Part shown: piece by piece, positions 26,408 to 36,159 of the stretch
Layout: every line of letters starts with the position of its first letter
How positions within the stretch are numbered: the first letter of the stretch is position 1
Assembly (NCBI RefSeq): GCF_003612015.1
Contig: NZ_RARB01000001.1
Span: 434,001 to 498,000, forward strand
Direction: 5' to 3'
Source of the DNA: Pantoea piersonii
GTDB lineage: Bacteria; Pseudomonadota; Gammaproteobacteria; Enterobacterales; Enterobacteriaceae
DNA length: 64,000 bases
Program-made: the position numbers and the translations under genes
Notes under the pieces: model-generated
What the model was told of the DNA's origin: nothing
The model's input: only the letters and a program-made list of their open reading frames with translations
The model's database searches: none

Positions 26408-27376
26408 ATGGAACTGAACAACGTGATTAAAGAGATCGGGCGCGGCAAAAACCACGCGCGCGATCTTGATCTTGCCACCGCGCAAGCGCTTTATACGGCG
26501 ACTCTGGCGGGCGAAGTGCCGGATCTGGAGCTGGGCGGCATTCTGATCGCGCTGCGCATCAAAGGCGAAGGCGAAGAGGAGATGCGCGGTTTCTATCAGG
26601 CGATGCAGGCGCGCATGATGTCGCTGCAGGCGCCCGCGCATCGTCCGCAGCCTATTGTTATCCCGAGCTACAACGGCGCGCGCCGTCAGGGCAACCTGAC
26701 CCCGCTGCTGGCGCTGTTGCTTAACCGCCTGGGCTTTCCGGTGCTGGTGCACGGGGTTAGCGACGATCCAACGCGCGTCACCAGCGAGGCGGTGTTCGCC
26801 GCGCTCGGTATCGCGGCGCTGACGACGCAAGCGCAGACGCAGGCGGCGCTGGATAAGGGCGAACTCGCCTTTATCACCATTGACCATCTCTGCCCGCCGA
26901 TGGCGAAGCAGCTTTCGCTGCGCTGGCGCATGGGAGTCCGCAGCAGCGCGCATACGCTGGTGAAGCTGGCGACGCCGTTCGGCGAACGCGAAGCGCTGCG
27001 CCTCTCCAGCGTATCGCATCCGGAATATGTGCCGCGCGTCGGTAAGTTCTTTAGCGAGATCGATGCGCCCGCGATTCTCCTGAACGGCACCGAAGGGGAA
27101 GTTTATGCAAATCCGCAGCGCTGTCCGGCGATCAGCTTTATTCCCGGCGCGGGACGCGAAGCGGAAGTGTGGGTAGAACGTCAGCCGGAGGCGTCGCTTG
27201 AGCTGCCGACTGAAAAATCAGCTGAGGTGACCGCGCGCTGGACAGAAACGGTGCTTAACGGCGAGCGCCCGGTGCCGCAGGCGCTGCGTTTGCAAATCGC
27301 CTGCTGCCTGCGCGCCAGTGGAGAGTGCGAGTCGCTGGAAGCGGGCCTGGCGCGCCTGAGCGACGCGGGGTGGTAA
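26408..27376 (+). CDS. ybiB: YbiB, nucleic-acid-binding TrpD2-like protein
   Basis: A 322-residue protein (E. coli YbiB, 320) with the anthranilate phosphoribosyltransferase fold but not its activity. The N-terminal helical domain (KEIGRGKNHARDLDLATAQ) and the glycosyltransferase-3-like core (PSYNGARRQGNLTPLLA, FPVLVHGVSDDPTRV) are clear. The E. coli protein binds DNA and RNA without sequence specificity and is dinG-linked. It lies directly downstream of dinG here, so SOS co-induction is likely. Confidence 0.95.
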   Translation: MELNNVIKEIGRGKNHARDLDLATAQALYTATLAGEVPDLELGGILIALRIKGEGEEEMRGFYQAMQARMMSLQAPAHRPQPIVIPSYNGARRQGNLTPLLALLLNRLGFPVLVHGVSDDPTRVTSEAVFAALGIAALTTQAQTQAALDKGELAFITIDHLCPPMAKQLSLRWRMGVRSSAHTLVKLATPFGEREALRLSSVSHPEYVPRVGKFFSEIDAPAILLNGTEGEVYANPQRCPAISFIPGAGREAEVWVERQPEASLELPTEKSAEVTARWTETVLNGERPVPQALRLQIACCLRASGECESLEAGLARLSDAGW

Positions 27377-27377
27377 T

Positions 27378-28529
27378 TTACGGCAGCGCCTCCTCGACCA
27401 GACGTTGCCAGAACGCCACGCCCAGCGGGATCAGCGCGTCATTAAAATCATATTCGGCATTGTGCAGCGGCGCGGAAGGGATAGCGCCATCCGCGCCCAG
27501 CCAGAAGTAAGCGCCGGGACAGACATCGAGCATGCAGGCGAAATCTTCCGACGCCATTGAGGGGTTCACCTGCCAGCGGACCTGCTCCTCGCCCAGCATC
27601 CGCTGCGCCGTCGCGCGCACCTGTTCAGCCGGTCCGACGTGGTTAGCGGTGACCGGATAGCCAGGGAACCAGTAGATCTCGCCGCTGACGCCGAACGGGC
27701 GCGGCAGCGTCGCGACAAACTCTTCAATCAGACCGCGTACTTTATTGCGTACGTCGGTCTGCAAACATCGCACCGTACCGCGCAGCACCAGCGTTTCCGG
27801 AATAACATTAATCGCTTCGCCGCCATGGATCTGCGTGACGCTGACCACCGCCGAGGCGAGCGGCGAAAGGCGACGCGACGGTATGGTCTGCAGCGCCAGG
27901 ATCAGTTCAGCGGCCACGACCATAGGATCGGCGCCGCTCTCCGGCATCGCCGCATGGCAGCTTCTGCCGTTAAGGGTAATTTCAAAGGAGTCGAGCGAGG
28001 CCATCATGGCGCCGGGATTGACCGCCAGCGACCCGACCGGCATTCCCGGCCAGTTATGCAGCGCATAGATGGCATCCATAGGGAAACGTTGAAACAGGCC
28101 ATCTTCGACCATTTTGCGCGCGCCGCCCAGATTCTCTTCGGCGGGCTGAAAGATAAAGTGCACCGTGCCGCGGAAGCGACGCGTGGCCGCCAGCTGCAGC
28201 GCCGCCGCCAGCAGGATCGCGGTATGCCCGTCATGACCGCAGGCGTGCATCACGCCCTGACGCTTTGAGCGCCATTGCGGCGCGCCTTTCTCGGTGATGG
28301 GCAGGGCGTCCATATCGGCGCGTAGCCCGATAACCGGGCCTTCGCCATTGCGCAGCGTACCGACAACGCCCGTGCCTGCCAGACCGCGATGCACCTGTAG
28401 CCCCGCCAGCTCCAGCTCCTGAGCGACCAGATCGCTGGTTTTATGCTCCTGATAACCGAGTTCCGGTTCAAGGTGAATCTGATGACGCCAGTGTTGGGCT
28501 TTGTCGAGCAGGGCAGGGGATAAGGTCAT
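27378..28529 (-). CDS. M20-family amidohydrolase (hippurate hydrolase-like)
   Basis: A 383-residue metallo-amidohydrolase of the M20D group. The metal-binding blocks are RADMDALPI, HACGHDGHTA and FQPAEENLGGARKM, with a dimerisation domain in the middle (SFEITLNGRSCHAAMPESG). No signal peptide, so it is cytoplasmic. Members hydrolyse N-acyl amino acids such as hippurate or indole-3-acetyl amino acids. It ends one base from the convergent ybiB and lies 177 bases downstream of hutU on the same strand. A link to histidine use, for example N-acetyl-histidine, is only speculation. Confidence 0.85.
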   Translation of the reverse strand: MTLSPALLDKAQHWRHQIHLEPELGYQEHKTSDLVAQELELAGLQVHRGLAGTGVVGTLRNGEGPVIGLRADMDALPITEKGAPQWRSKRQGVMHACGHDGHTAILLAAALQLAATRRFRGTVHFIFQPAEENLGGARKMVEDGLFQRFPMDAIYALHNWPGMPVGSLAVNPGAMMASLDSFEITLNGRSCHAAMPESGADPMVVAAELILALQTIPSRRLSPLASAVVSVTQIHGGEAINVIPETLVLRGTVRCLQTDVRNKVRGLIEEFVATLPRPFGVSGEIYWFPGYPVTANHVGPAEQVRATAQRMLGEEQVRWQVNPSMASEDFACMLDVCPGAYFWLGADGAIPSAPLHNAEYDFNDALIPLGVAFWQRLVEEALP

Positions 28530-28636
28530 GCGGAATCGCGCTCCTGGTAATGATGAATCTCCACTGTAGTGGCAAGCCGCAGGCGCGTCTATCTTGCGGG
28601 CCAGGAATTTGGCTATAGGTCAGAACCAAAGAGCAT

Positions 28637-28654
28637 AAGGGGCGGAGGCCCCTT
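28637..28654. terminator. Possible terminator hairpin after hutU
   Basis: AAGGGGC (28637-28643) and GCCCCTT (28648-28654) pair around GGAG, between hutU and the amidohydrolase gene, both on the minus strand. No strong T-run follows, so read-through is possible. A second GC-rich inverted repeat (GGCGGG / CCCGCC) lies nearer hutU. Confidence 0.4.
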
Positions 28655-28706
28655 GCTATACAGGCAGGCAGAGCAGGCGGGTCAGCGCCCGCCGCCCTGA
28701 CGCCTT

Positions 28707-30392
28707 TTACTTCATCATCGGCAACTTCAGCCCGTGTTCAGCCGCACAGGCCTGTGCACGCTCATACCCAGCGTCCGCGTGACGCATTACGCCCGTCGCG
28801 GGATCGTTCCACAGCACGCGGCCCAGACGCTGATCGGCCTGCTCGCTGCCGTCACAGACAATCACCACGCCTGCATGCTGCGAAAAGCCCATGCCGACGC
28901 CGCCGCCGTGGTGCAGGCTTACCCAGGTCGCGCCGCCAGCAGTATTCAGCAGGGCGTTAAGCAGCGGCCAGTCAGATACCGCATCGGAGCCATCTTTCAT
29001 CGACTCGGTTTCGCGGTTTGGCGAGGCGACAGAACCGCAGTCGAGATGATCGCGGCCAATCACCACAGGCGCCTTCAGCTCGCCGTTGCGCACCATCTCG
29101 TTGAACGCCAGCCCGGCGAGATGGCGCTCGCCCAGCCCCAGCCAGCAGATACGCGCCGGCAGGCCCTGAAAGGCGATGCGCTCCTGCGCCATATCGAGCC
29201 AGCGATGCAGACTTTTATGATGCGGAAACAGCGCCTTGAGTTTGGCGTCGGTTTTATAAATATCTTCCGGATCGCCCGACAGCGCCACCCAGCGGAACGG
29301 CCCTTTGCCTTCGCAGAACAGCGGACGAATATAGGCCGGCACGAAACCCGGGAAATCAAAGGCGTTCTCTACGCCCTCATCAAGCGCCACCTGACGGATA
29401 TTGTTGCCGTAGTCCACCGTCGGGATGCCCATATGGCAGAAGTCGAGCATCGCCTGCACGTGCACCGCCATGGAGGCGCGCGCCGCTTTTTCCACCGCCT
29501 TCGGCGAACTGGCGCGTTCGGACTGCCAGCGCGCCACGTCCCAGCCGATGGGCAAATAGCCGTTCACCGGATCGTGCGCTGAGGTCTGATCGGTCACGAT
29601 ATCCGGTCTGAGTCCGCCTGCGCGGGCGCGTTTTACCATCTCTGGCAGAATTTCAGCGGCGTTGCCCAGCAGGCCGACGGAGATCGCTCGCTTCGCCTGC
29701 GTCGCCTCTTCAATCAGCTTCAGCGCCTCATCCAGCGTGTAGGCTTTATGATCAACGTAGCGGGTGCGCAGACGAAAATCGATGCGCGACTCCTGACACT
29801 CGATAGCCAGCACGCAGGCGCCCGCCAGCACGCCCGCCAGCGGCTGCGCGCCGCCCATGCCGCCCAGACCGGCGGTCAGGATCCAGCGTCCAGCGAGGTC
29901 ACCGTTATAGTGCTGACGGCCCGCTTCGACGAAGGTTTCGTAGGTGCCCTGTACGATGCCCTGCGCGCCGATATAGATCCAGGAGCCCGCGGTCATCTGG
30001 CCATACATCATCAGCCCGGCTTTATCCAGCTCGTGAAAATGATCCCAGTTGGCCCAGTGCGGCACCAGGTTGGAGTTCGCCAGCAGCACGCGCGGCGCGT
30101 CGGCGTGGGTACGGAATACGCCGACGGGCTTGCCCGACTGGATCAGCAGCGTTTCGTCGGGTTTCAGCAGTTCGAGGGAGCGCAGGATCTGTTCAAAGCA
30201 TTCCCAGTTGCGCGCCGCCTTGCCGATGCCGCCATAGACCACCAGATCTTCAGGCCGCTCGGCCACATCGGGATCGAGGTTATTCTGGATCATGCGCCAG
30301 GCGGCTTCGATCAGCCAGTTGGCGCAGTGCAGCGTGGTGCCGTGCGGCGCACGCACTTCGCGCGCCACGGCCCGGGAGAGAGTTTCGCTCAT
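28707..30392 (-). CDS. hutU: Urocanate hydratase
   Basis: A 561-residue NAD-dependent enzyme, second step of histidine breakdown (urocanate to imidazolonepropionate). Conserved blocks: [68 protein letters not shown]. The ATG at 30392 has AAGGA seven bases upstream; the longer open frame to 30803 only reads through hutH in another phase and is not real. It follows hutH by ten bases, forming hutH-hutU on the minus strand. Confidence 0.97.
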   Translation of the reverse strand: MSETLSRAVAREVRAPHGTTLHCANWLIEAAWRMIQNNLDPDVAERPEDLVVYGGIGKAARNWECFEQILRSLELLKPDETLLIQSGKPVGVFRTHADAPRVLLANSNLVPHWANWDHFHELDKAGLMMYGQMTAGSWIYIGAQGIVQGTYETFVEAGRQHYNGDLAGRWILTAGLGGMGGAQPLAGVLAGACVLAIECQESRIDFRLRTRYVDHKAYTLDEALKLIEEATQAKRAISVGLLGNAAEILPEMVKRARAGGLRPDIVTDQTSAHDPVNGYLPIGWDVARWQSERASSPKAVEKAARASMAVHVQAMLDFCHMGIPTVDYGNNIRQVALDEGVENAFDFPGFVPAYIRPLFCEGKGPFRWVALSGDPEDIYKTDAKLKALFPHHKSLHRWLDMAQERIAFQGLPARICWLGLGERHLAGLAFNEMVRNGELKAPVVIGRDHLDCGSVASPNRETESMKDGSDAVSDWPLLNALLNTAGGATWVSLHHGGGVGMGFSQHAGVVIVCDGSEQADQRLGRVLWNDPATGVMRHADAGYERAQACAAEHGLKLPMMK

Positions 30393-30402
30393 AGCAGATT
30401 CC

Positions 30403-31962
30403 TTATTCACCAGAAGAGACGGTCTGCTGGCTGGGCAGCAGCGCCGTGAGAAAATCGGGCCAGTCGGAACGGCTGGCCCAGAGACGCATGGCGTCGATAT
30501 CGGGCGCCAGCAGACGATCTTCCTCAAGGAAGGCGACCTGCTGACGAATGCGACCAATCTCCTGCTCAAGCAGCGCGGAGCTTTGCAGCGGGCGATGGAA
30601 TTCGATGCCCTGAGCCGCCGCCATCGCTTCGATGCCGACGACCGCGGCGGTGTTAAAGCACATGCTGCCGAGACGGCGCGCCGCATAGGTCGCCATCGAG
30701 ACGTGATCTTCCTGGTTGGCTGAGGTCGGCAGGCTGTCGACGCTGCCGGGATGAGCCAGCGATTTATTCTCTGAGGCGAGCGCGGCGGCGGTGACCTGCG
30801 CAATCATAAAGCCGGAGTTAACGCCGCCGTCGCGCACCAGAAAGGGCGGCAGACCCGAAAGACCGGTATCAAGCAGCAGCGCCATGCGGCGCTCGGAGAT
30901 CGCGCCAATCTCAGCGACGGCCAGCGCGATAATGTCGGCGGCGAAGGCTACCGGCTCGGCGTGGAAATTGCCGCCGGAGATGACGTCGCCGCTGTCGCTG
31001 AACACCAGCGGGTTATCAGAGGCGGCATTGGATTCAATCTGCAGCACGCGCGCGGCGTGGGTGAGGTTATCAAGGCAGGCGCCCATCACCTGCGGCACGC
31101 AGCGCACCGAGTAGGGGTCCTGCACCCGGCCGCAGTTAACGTGCGAGCCGAGAATTTCGCTGCCTTTGACCAGTCTCTCCACCGCAGCGGCAACGGCGAT
31201 TTGGCCGCGCTGGCCGCGCGCCTGGTGGATACGCGCGTCGAAGGGTTTCAGCGAACCTTTAATCGCCTCCAGCGACAGCGCCCCGGCTACCAGTCCGGCG
31301 GCCAGCAGGTTTTCCGTCTCAAACAGGCCGCGCAGCGCCAGCGCGGTCGAGACCTGGGTGCCGTTAAGCAGCGCCAGACCCTCTTTCGGACCGAGCACAA
31401 ACGGCGTCAGCCCGACGGAGGCCAGACCTTCACGTGCCGGGATCAGCGCGCCGTCGACGCGCACGTCGCCCTCTCCCAGCAGCATCAGCGAGAGATGGGC
31501 AAGCGGCGCGAGATCGCCGGACGCGCCTACCGAGCCTTTTTCAGGAATGCAGGGCATTACGCCTGCGTTAAACAGCTTCAGCAACGCCTCGATCAGCGCG
31601 ATACGCACGCCGGAATGGCCGCGCGCCAGGCTGATGATTTTGGTCGCCATCACCAGGCGCGTCACGTTGTCGGGCAGCAGATCGCCCAGGCCGACGCTGT
31701 GCGACAGCACCAGGTTACGCTGCAAATCGGCAAGGCGACTGGCGGGAATTTGCGTTTGCGCCAGCTTGCCGAAACCGGTGTTGATGCCGTACACCACCTT
31801 GCCGGAGGCGACGATATCGTCCACGGTTTGCTGGGCGCGTAAAATGGCTTCCTGCGCTCGCTCATCAAGCGTCAGCGTGACGCCGCCCTGATATATCCTG
31901 CGCAGCGTGGCAAGCTCTACTTCACCGGGAACCAGGCGGATAGCCTGAGCCGAACCTGACAT
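30403..31962 (-). CDS. hutH: Histidine ammonia-lyase
   Basis: A 519-residue enzyme, first step of histidine degradation (L-histidine to trans-urocanate plus ammonia). The Ala-Ser-Gly triad that self-cyclises to the MIO cofactor is at 147-149 in [22 protein letters not shown] (58-65) and NQEDHVSM are also present. CAGGAG precedes the ATG. First gene of hutHU, divergent from hutC, with HutC-type boxes in between. Confidence 0.98.
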   Translation of the reverse strand: MSGSAQAIRLVPGEVELATLRRIYQGGVTLTLDERAQEAILRAQQTVDDIVASGKVVYGINTGFGKLAQTQIPASRLADLQRNLVLSHSVGLGDLLPDNVTRLVMATKIISLARGHSGVRIALIEALLKLFNAGVMPCIPEKGSVGASGDLAPLAHLSLMLLGEGDVRVDGALIPAREGLASVGLTPFVLGPKEGLALLNGTQVSTALALRGLFETENLLAAGLVAGALSLEAIKGSLKPFDARIHQARGQRGQIAVAAAVERLVKGSEILGSHVNCGRVQDPYSVRCVPQVMGACLDNLTHAARVLQIESNAASDNPLVFSDSGDVISGGNFHAEPVAFAADIIALAVAEIGAISERRMALLLDTGLSGLPPFLVRDGGVNSGFMIAQVTAAALASENKSLAHPGSVDSLPTSANQEDHVSMATYAARRLGSMCFNTAAVVGIEAMAAAQGIEFHRPLQSSALLEQEIGRIRQQVAFLEEDRLLAPDIDAMRLWASRSDWPDFLTALLPSQQTVSSGE

Positions 31963-31970
31963 AGTCTACT

Positions 31971-31986
31971 CCTGTCTATACAAGTA
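31971..31986. promoter_or_regulatory. HutC-type operator next to hutH
   Basis: CTGTCTATACAAG (31972-31984) is one mismatch from the inverted repeat CTTGTCTATACAAG found 90 bases further on. It overlaps the untranslated leader just before hutH, where a repressor would block transcription. Confidence 0.6.
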
Positions 31987-32061
31987 AGCGCGGAAAGCAA
32001 AAACCTGAACCGGTTTCACTCTGCGCAGCGAATAAAATCGAGTGAAACACAAGTGTCTATT

Positions 32062-32075
32062 CTTGTCTATACAAG
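32062..32075. promoter_or_regulatory. HutC-type operator in the hutH/hutC region
   Basis: CTTGTCTATACAAG matches the CTTGTATATACAAG-like sites known for HutC/GntR regulators. A TGTCTAT direct repeat starts eleven bases earlier (32053-32060). Confidence 0.65.
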
Positions 32076-32164
32076 TGGCAAGCTATAAGCATTTGCTATG
32101 CCAGCGCGATCACAAATTAGATCGCGCGGCGGCGGTCAGAGGGCGGGGCAGAGGCGGCTGCAGA

Positions 32165-32174
32165 TGTATATACA
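32165..32174. promoter_or_regulatory. HutC-type operator next to hutC
   Basis: TGTATATACA is a perfect palindrome 53 bases upstream of hutC and the known core of HutC boxes; it suggests autoregulation. The rest of the 264-base hutH/hutC gap shows no other clear signal. Confidence 0.55.
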
Positions 32175-32226
32175 TTTACGTGATGAGACAGTAAACTTCA
32201 GGTATTAGCGTAATAAGGAAATCAAT

Positions 32227-32982
32227 ATGGTCGAGCATTCGGCAATAGCACAGCTGGCGGCCGCGATGAGCGATGAGCCAGCCCCAATCTACCAGCGCGT
32301 GAAGCAGGCGATTATCAGCCAGATCCGCGCGGGCAGCTGGAAGGCGAACCAGCGCGTGCCGTCCGAAAGCGAACTGGTCAACGAGTTGGGCGTCAGCCGT
32401 ATGACGATTAACCGCGCGCTACGCGAGCTGACCAGCGAGGGGTTTCTGGTGCGCATGCAGGGCGTCGGCACCTTCGTCGCGGAGATGAAAGGCTACACGG
32501 CGATGCTTGAAGTGCATAATATCGCGGATGAAATCACCCAGCGCGGACACCAGCATCGCTGCCAGATCCTGGCGATCGGCCAGAATAAAGCCGATCCCGA
32601 GCAGGCGGCGGTGCTTGGTTTAAGCACCGGCCAGACCATTTTTCATTCGCTGATCGTGCATTACGAAGACGACCTGCCGGTGCAGCTGGAGGATCGCCTG
32701 GTTAACCCGCTGGTGGCACCCGATTACCTGAGCCAGGATTACCACCAGCTCACGCCCTATACCTATCTGATGCAGGTTGCGCCCCTGACGGCGGGTGAGC
32801 ATATCGTTGAAGCGGTGCTGCCCGATGCGCGCCAGCGTAAATATCTGTCGCTGGATGACCATGAGCCCTGTCTCCTGATCCGTCGCCAGACCTGGAGCGA
32901 CACCAAAATCGTGACCTACGCCCGACTGCTCTATCCCGGCTCGCGTTATAAGCTGCTTGGCCGCTTTAAGGGACACGGCTAA
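32227..32982 (+). CDS. hutC: Histidine-utilisation repressor HutC
   Basis: A 251-residue GntR-family repressor. The winged helix spans about 18-85 (VPSESELVNELGVSRMTINRAL) and the UTRA effector domain about 105-245 (GHQHRCQILAIGQN, RLVNPLVAPDYLSQDY), which binds urocanate in known HutC proteins. AAGGA precedes the ATG. Its last 17 bases overlap the convergent hutD 3' end. Boxes of its consensus lie upstream of hutH, of hutC itself and between hutF and hutI. Confidence 0.96.
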   Translation: MVEHSAIAQLAAAMSDEPAPIYQRVKQAIISQIRAGSWKANQRVPSESELVNELGVSRMTINRALRELTSEGFLVRMQGVGTFVAEMKGYTAMLEVHNIADEITQRGHQHRCQILAIGQNKADPEQAAVLGLSTGQTIFHSLIVHYEDDLPVQLEDRLVNPLVAPDYLSQDYHQLTPYTYLMQVAPLTAGEHIVEAVLPDARQRKYLSLDDHEPCLLIRRQTWSDTKIVTYARLLYPGSRYKLLGRFKGHG

Positions 32983-33505
32983 GGCGCGTCAGCAGCAGCT
33001 GCGCGTCCGGCGTCGCGGGCGTCAGCTGCGTCTCCTCATCCAGCCACCATACACCTTCAGCGGCGCATAGTGGTTCGCCGTTCTCCAGCCGCCACTCACC
33101 CGCGGTAACCCAGGCGACGCCGTGCAGGCTGGCGGCCGTCTGAGCAATGACATCCACCTGCGCTTCCCAGCTGTCGCGCCGCGTCATAATGTTAAAGTCT
33201 TCGCTTTCACCGCGCAGCGCGGCGTGGATCGCCCATTCGCCGGGAAAGCGCCAGGGCTGAAGCGGTTTCAGCGTATGCGTGAGGGCGGGCGCGCTAAGCG
33301 CGACCGCGTCGCCGCGCAGCAGGGTAATCACCCGATCGATACCGGGAAAGCGCGAGAATGCGCCATCCTGGGAGAGGGTGGCGATGCTGGCGCGCCAGGC
33401 GAAATCTGCTTCGCCCGGCGGATAGCTGATGATTTCACGCGTCTCGCCGCCGCCGTTGCGCCAGCGACTGACCTGAAGGTCGGCATAACAGAAGCGCGTT
33501 CTCAT
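32966..33505 (-). CDS. hutD: HutD family protein
   Basis: A 179-residue cupin-like protein. The family pattern RWRNGGGETREI, YPPGEADFAWRASIATLSQDGAFSRFPGIDR is clear. In Pseudomonas HutD is needed for full growth on histidine and has been proposed to act as a governor of hut expression; no catalytic activity is known. Its ATG overlaps the hutF stop (ATGA), so the two are translationally coupled. Its 3' end overlaps convergent hutC. Confidence 0.93.
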   Translation of the reverse strand: MRTRFCYADLQVSRWRNGGGETREIISYPPGEADFAWRASIATLSQDGAFSRFPGIDRVITLLRGDAVALSAPALTHTLKPLQPWRFPGEWAIHAALRGESEDFNIMTRRDSWEAQVDVIAQTAASLHGVAWVTAGEWRLENGEPLCAAEGVWWLDEETQLTPATPDAQLLLTRLSRVP

Positions 33506-34857
33506 CGCAGCGCCGCCATTGCCTGGCGAAACGCGGCCGCGCAGGAGTCCTCCTCCGCGTGGCGTCCCGCTTCAACCACCGCGCGACCCGCAACCCACAC
33601 GTCGCGGATCTGTTCGCGGCGTCCGGCAAAGAGCCAGCGGTTAAGCAGCGCGTCATCCCCGACGCTCCCGAGCCAGGCATCCTCCGCCAGCACCAGCCAG
33701 TCCGCGCGCTTGCCCGGCGACAGCTCGCCGAGAGCGACGCCGCACGCCTGCGCGCCGCCTTGCGCCGCGCCGCGCCACAGCAGATCGCCCACAGACGGCT
33801 GCTCCGCCGTGATAATCCGGTTGCGACGACGATCGCGCAGCCGCTGACCATATTCGAGCCAGCGCAGCTCCTCCAGCGCGCTGAGCGAGACGTGGCTGTC
33901 GGAGCCTATGCCCCAGCGTCCGCCCTGGGCGATAAAACGGGTCGCCGGGAAAATGCCGTCGCCGAGGTTGGCCTCGGTGGTGGGGCAGAGCCCGGCCACC
34001 GCGCGACTGGCAGCGAGCCGCTCGATTTCGCGCGGGTCCAGATGCGTGGCGTGGATGAGACACCAGCGTGCATCCACCTCAAAGCGGTTGAGCAGCCACT
34101 CTACCGGCCGCTCGCCGCTCCAGGCCAGGGAGTCGTTGACCTCTTTTTCCTGCTCGGCGATATGAATATGCACCGGCAGGCTCTTATCGCTCGCCTCAAG
34201 CGCCTCGCGCATCTGCGCTTCGCTGACCGCGCGCAGCGAGTGAAAGCAGAGGCCGCGATTGAGCAGCGGCTTATCCCGCACTGCCTCCGCCAGCCGCTCC
34301 TGCTGCCGCAGCCAGGCGTCGGTTTGCTGAATAAAGCGTTTCTGGCCCGGCAGCGGCGGCTGCGCGCCGAAGCCACTGTGGCTGTAGAGCACCGGCAGCA
34401 GCGTCTGGCCGATACCGGCCCTGTCGGCGGCGAGCATCAGCTGCTGCAGCATATCGTCCTGCGCGTAGGGCGCGCCGCTGGCGTCATGATGCAGATAGTG
34501 AAACTCCGCCACCTGGGTATAGCCGCCTTTCAGCATGTCGATATAGAGATACGCGGCGATAGCGCCGACCTGCTCCGGCGTCAGACGCTGCACCATGCGA
34601 TACATCAGGTCGCGCCAGGTCCAGAAGCTGTCCTGCGGGTCGCCCGCCACTTCTGCCAGCCCGGCCATTGCGCGCTGGAACGCGTGCGAATGCAGATTGG
34701 CGACAGAGGGGATCACCGCGCCAGGCAGCGGGATGGCGCCTTGCGGGTCGCTGTCGGGCGTGATGCTTTCAATGATGCCTGCGTCATTAACGCTAATGCG
34801 CACCTGATGTCGCCAGCCATCGGCCAGCAGCGCGCGTGGAGCAAAACAGGTTGCCAT
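33502..34857 (-). CDS. hutF: Formimidoylglutamate deiminase
   Basis: A 451-residue amidohydrolase-superfamily enzyme converting N-formimino-L-glutamate to N-formyl-L-glutamate plus ammonia. The metal-binding NLHSHAFQRAMAG motif (HxH) and later HIAEQEKEV, IHATHL and IGSDSHVSLSALEELRWLEYGQR are present. Its presence defines the five-step route (with HutG as formylglutamate deformylase) instead of the one-step formiminoglutamase of Klebsiella or Salmonella. GAGG lies upstream of the ATG. It is divergent from hutI and starts hutF-hutD. Confidence 0.95.
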   Translation of the reverse strand: MATCFAPRALLADGWRHQVRISVNDAGIIESITPDSDPQGAIPLPGAVIPSVANLHSHAFQRAMAGLAEVAGDPQDSFWTWRDLMYRMVQRLTPEQVGAIAAYLYIDMLKGGYTQVAEFHYLHHDASGAPYAQDDMLQQLMLAADRAGIGQTLLPVLYSHSGFGAQPPLPGQKRFIQQTDAWLRQQERLAEAVRDKPLLNRGLCFHSLRAVSEAQMREALEASDKSLPVHIHIAEQEKEVNDSLAWSGERPVEWLLNRFEVDARWCLIHATHLDPREIERLAASRAVAGLCPTTEANLGDGIFPATRFIAQGGRWGIGSDSHVSLSALEELRWLEYGQRLRDRRRNRIITAEQPSVGDLLWRGAAQGGAQACGVALGELSPGKRADWLVLAEDAWLGSVGDDALLNRWLFAGRREQIRDVWVAGRAVVEAGRHAEEDSCAAAFRQAMAALR

Positions 34858-34880
34858 AGTTGATCCTCAACGGCTGTAGT

Positions 34881-34897
34881 TGTATATACATATACAT
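34881..34897. promoter_or_regulatory. HutC-type box between hutF and hutI
   Basis: TGTATATACA (34881-34890) overlaps further TATACA repeats in the 84-base divergent gap, so one HutC site could control both hutFD and hutIG. Confidence 0.6.
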
Positions 34898-34941
34898 ACT
34901 TTAAAGGACGGAGTAAATCGTCCGTAGCGGAGAGAGGCGTG

Positions 34942-36159
34942 ATGGCGGAAAGCAAAGCGATCGACAGCCTGTGGCTGGGGGCCGATCTGGTCACCATGCG
35001 CGAAGGCAGATATCACATCATTGAGGATGGCGCGCTGGCGGTGGATGGCGGCGAGCTGGTATGGGTAGGGCCGCGCGCGGAGATGCCCGCCTTTACGCCG
35101 CGCCAGCAGCACCGGTTTGACGGCGGTATCCTGACGCCAGGGCTGATCGACTGCCATACCCATCTGGTGTTCGGCGGCGACCGCAGCGCAGAGTTCGAGC
35201 AGCGTCTCAACGGCGTCAGCTACGCCGAGATCGCGGCGCAGGGCGGCGGCATTCTCTCGACGGTGCGCGCCACGCGCGAAGCCAGCGAGGAGTCACTGGT
35301 GGCCTCGGCGCGCTGGCGGCTCAACCGTCTGCTGGCGGAAGGGGTGACCACGGTAGAGATCAAATCGGGTTACGGGCTGGATGAGGCGAGCGAGCTGCGT
35401 ATGCTGAGCGCGATACGGCGACTTGGCGAGAGCGCGCCCGTCGACGTGCTGGCGACCTGTCTGGCGGCACACGCCTTTCCGCCGGAATTTAAGCAGGATC
35501 CCGACGGCTGGGTCGATCTGATTTGTGAGCGCATCCTGCCGCAGGTGAAAGCCAACGGGCTGGCGGACGCGGTAGACGCCTTTTGCGAACATCTGGCCTT
35601 TTCCCCGGCGCAGGTGGCGCGCGTGTTTGACAAGGCCGCCGAGCTGGGTCTGCCGGTCAAGCTGCACGCCGAGCAGCTCTCTTCGCTGGGCGGGGCGCGA
35701 CTGGCGGCGAGCTACGGCGCGCTCTCCGCCGATCATCTGGAATATGCAACTGAAGAAGATGCACGGGCAATGGGTGAACGGGGCACGGTGGCGGTGCTGC
35801 TGCCCGGCGCCTTCTATCTGCTGCGGGAAACCCAGCGGCCGCCGGTGGCGCTGTTTCGTCAGCATAAGGTGCCAATGGCGCTGGCCAGCGACGCGAATCC
35901 CGGCACCTCGCCCGCGCTGTCGCTGCGCCTGATGCTTAATATGGGCTGCACGCTGTTCGGCATGACGCCGGAAGAGGCGCTGGCAGGCGTCACGCTGTGG
36001 GGCGCGAAAGCGCTGGGGCTGCAGCAAACCCACGGCTCGCTGGAGGCGGGCAAAGTGGCAAACTTCGTCCACTGGCCGCTGGCGCGCCCGGCGGAACTGG
36101 TTTACTGGCTGGGCGGCGAGCTGCCCTGTACCGTTATCTATCGCGGAGAAGCGCAATGA
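34942..36159 (+). CDS. hutI: Imidazolonepropionase
   Basis: A 405-residue zinc amidohydrolase, third step: imidazolone-5-propionate to N-formimino-L-glutamate. The metal motif is [10 protein letters not shown], with further ligands in [20 protein letters not shown] and [14 protein letters not shown] and an ATG are adjacent; the ATG at 34942 is better spaced from AGAGG. The last bases (TGA) overlap the hutG start (ATGA). Confidence 0.97.
   Translation: MAESKAIDSLWLGADLVTMREGRYHIIEDGALAVDGGELVWVGPRAEMPAFTPRQQHRFDGGILTPGLIDCHTHLVFGGDRSAEFEQRLNGVSYAEIAAQGGGILSTVRATREASEESLVASARWRLNRLLAEGVTTVEIKSGYGLDEASELRMLSAIRRLGESAPVDVLATCLAAHAFPPEFKQDPDGWVDLICERILPQVKANGLADAVDAFCEHLAFSPAQVARVFDKAAELGLPVKLHAEQLSSLGGARLAASYGALSADHLEYATEEDARAMGERGTVAVLLPGAFYLLRETQRPPVALFRQHKVPMALASDANPGTSPALSLRLMLNMGCTLFGMTPEEALAGVTLWGAKALGLQQTHGSLEAGKVANFVHWPLARPAELVYWLGGELPCTVIYRGEAQ

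Noticed and set aside
30393-30803. Upstream extension of hutU into hutH
   Set aside because: Overlaps hutH in another phase, whereas the ATG at 30392 has a good ribosome site and gives the family length.
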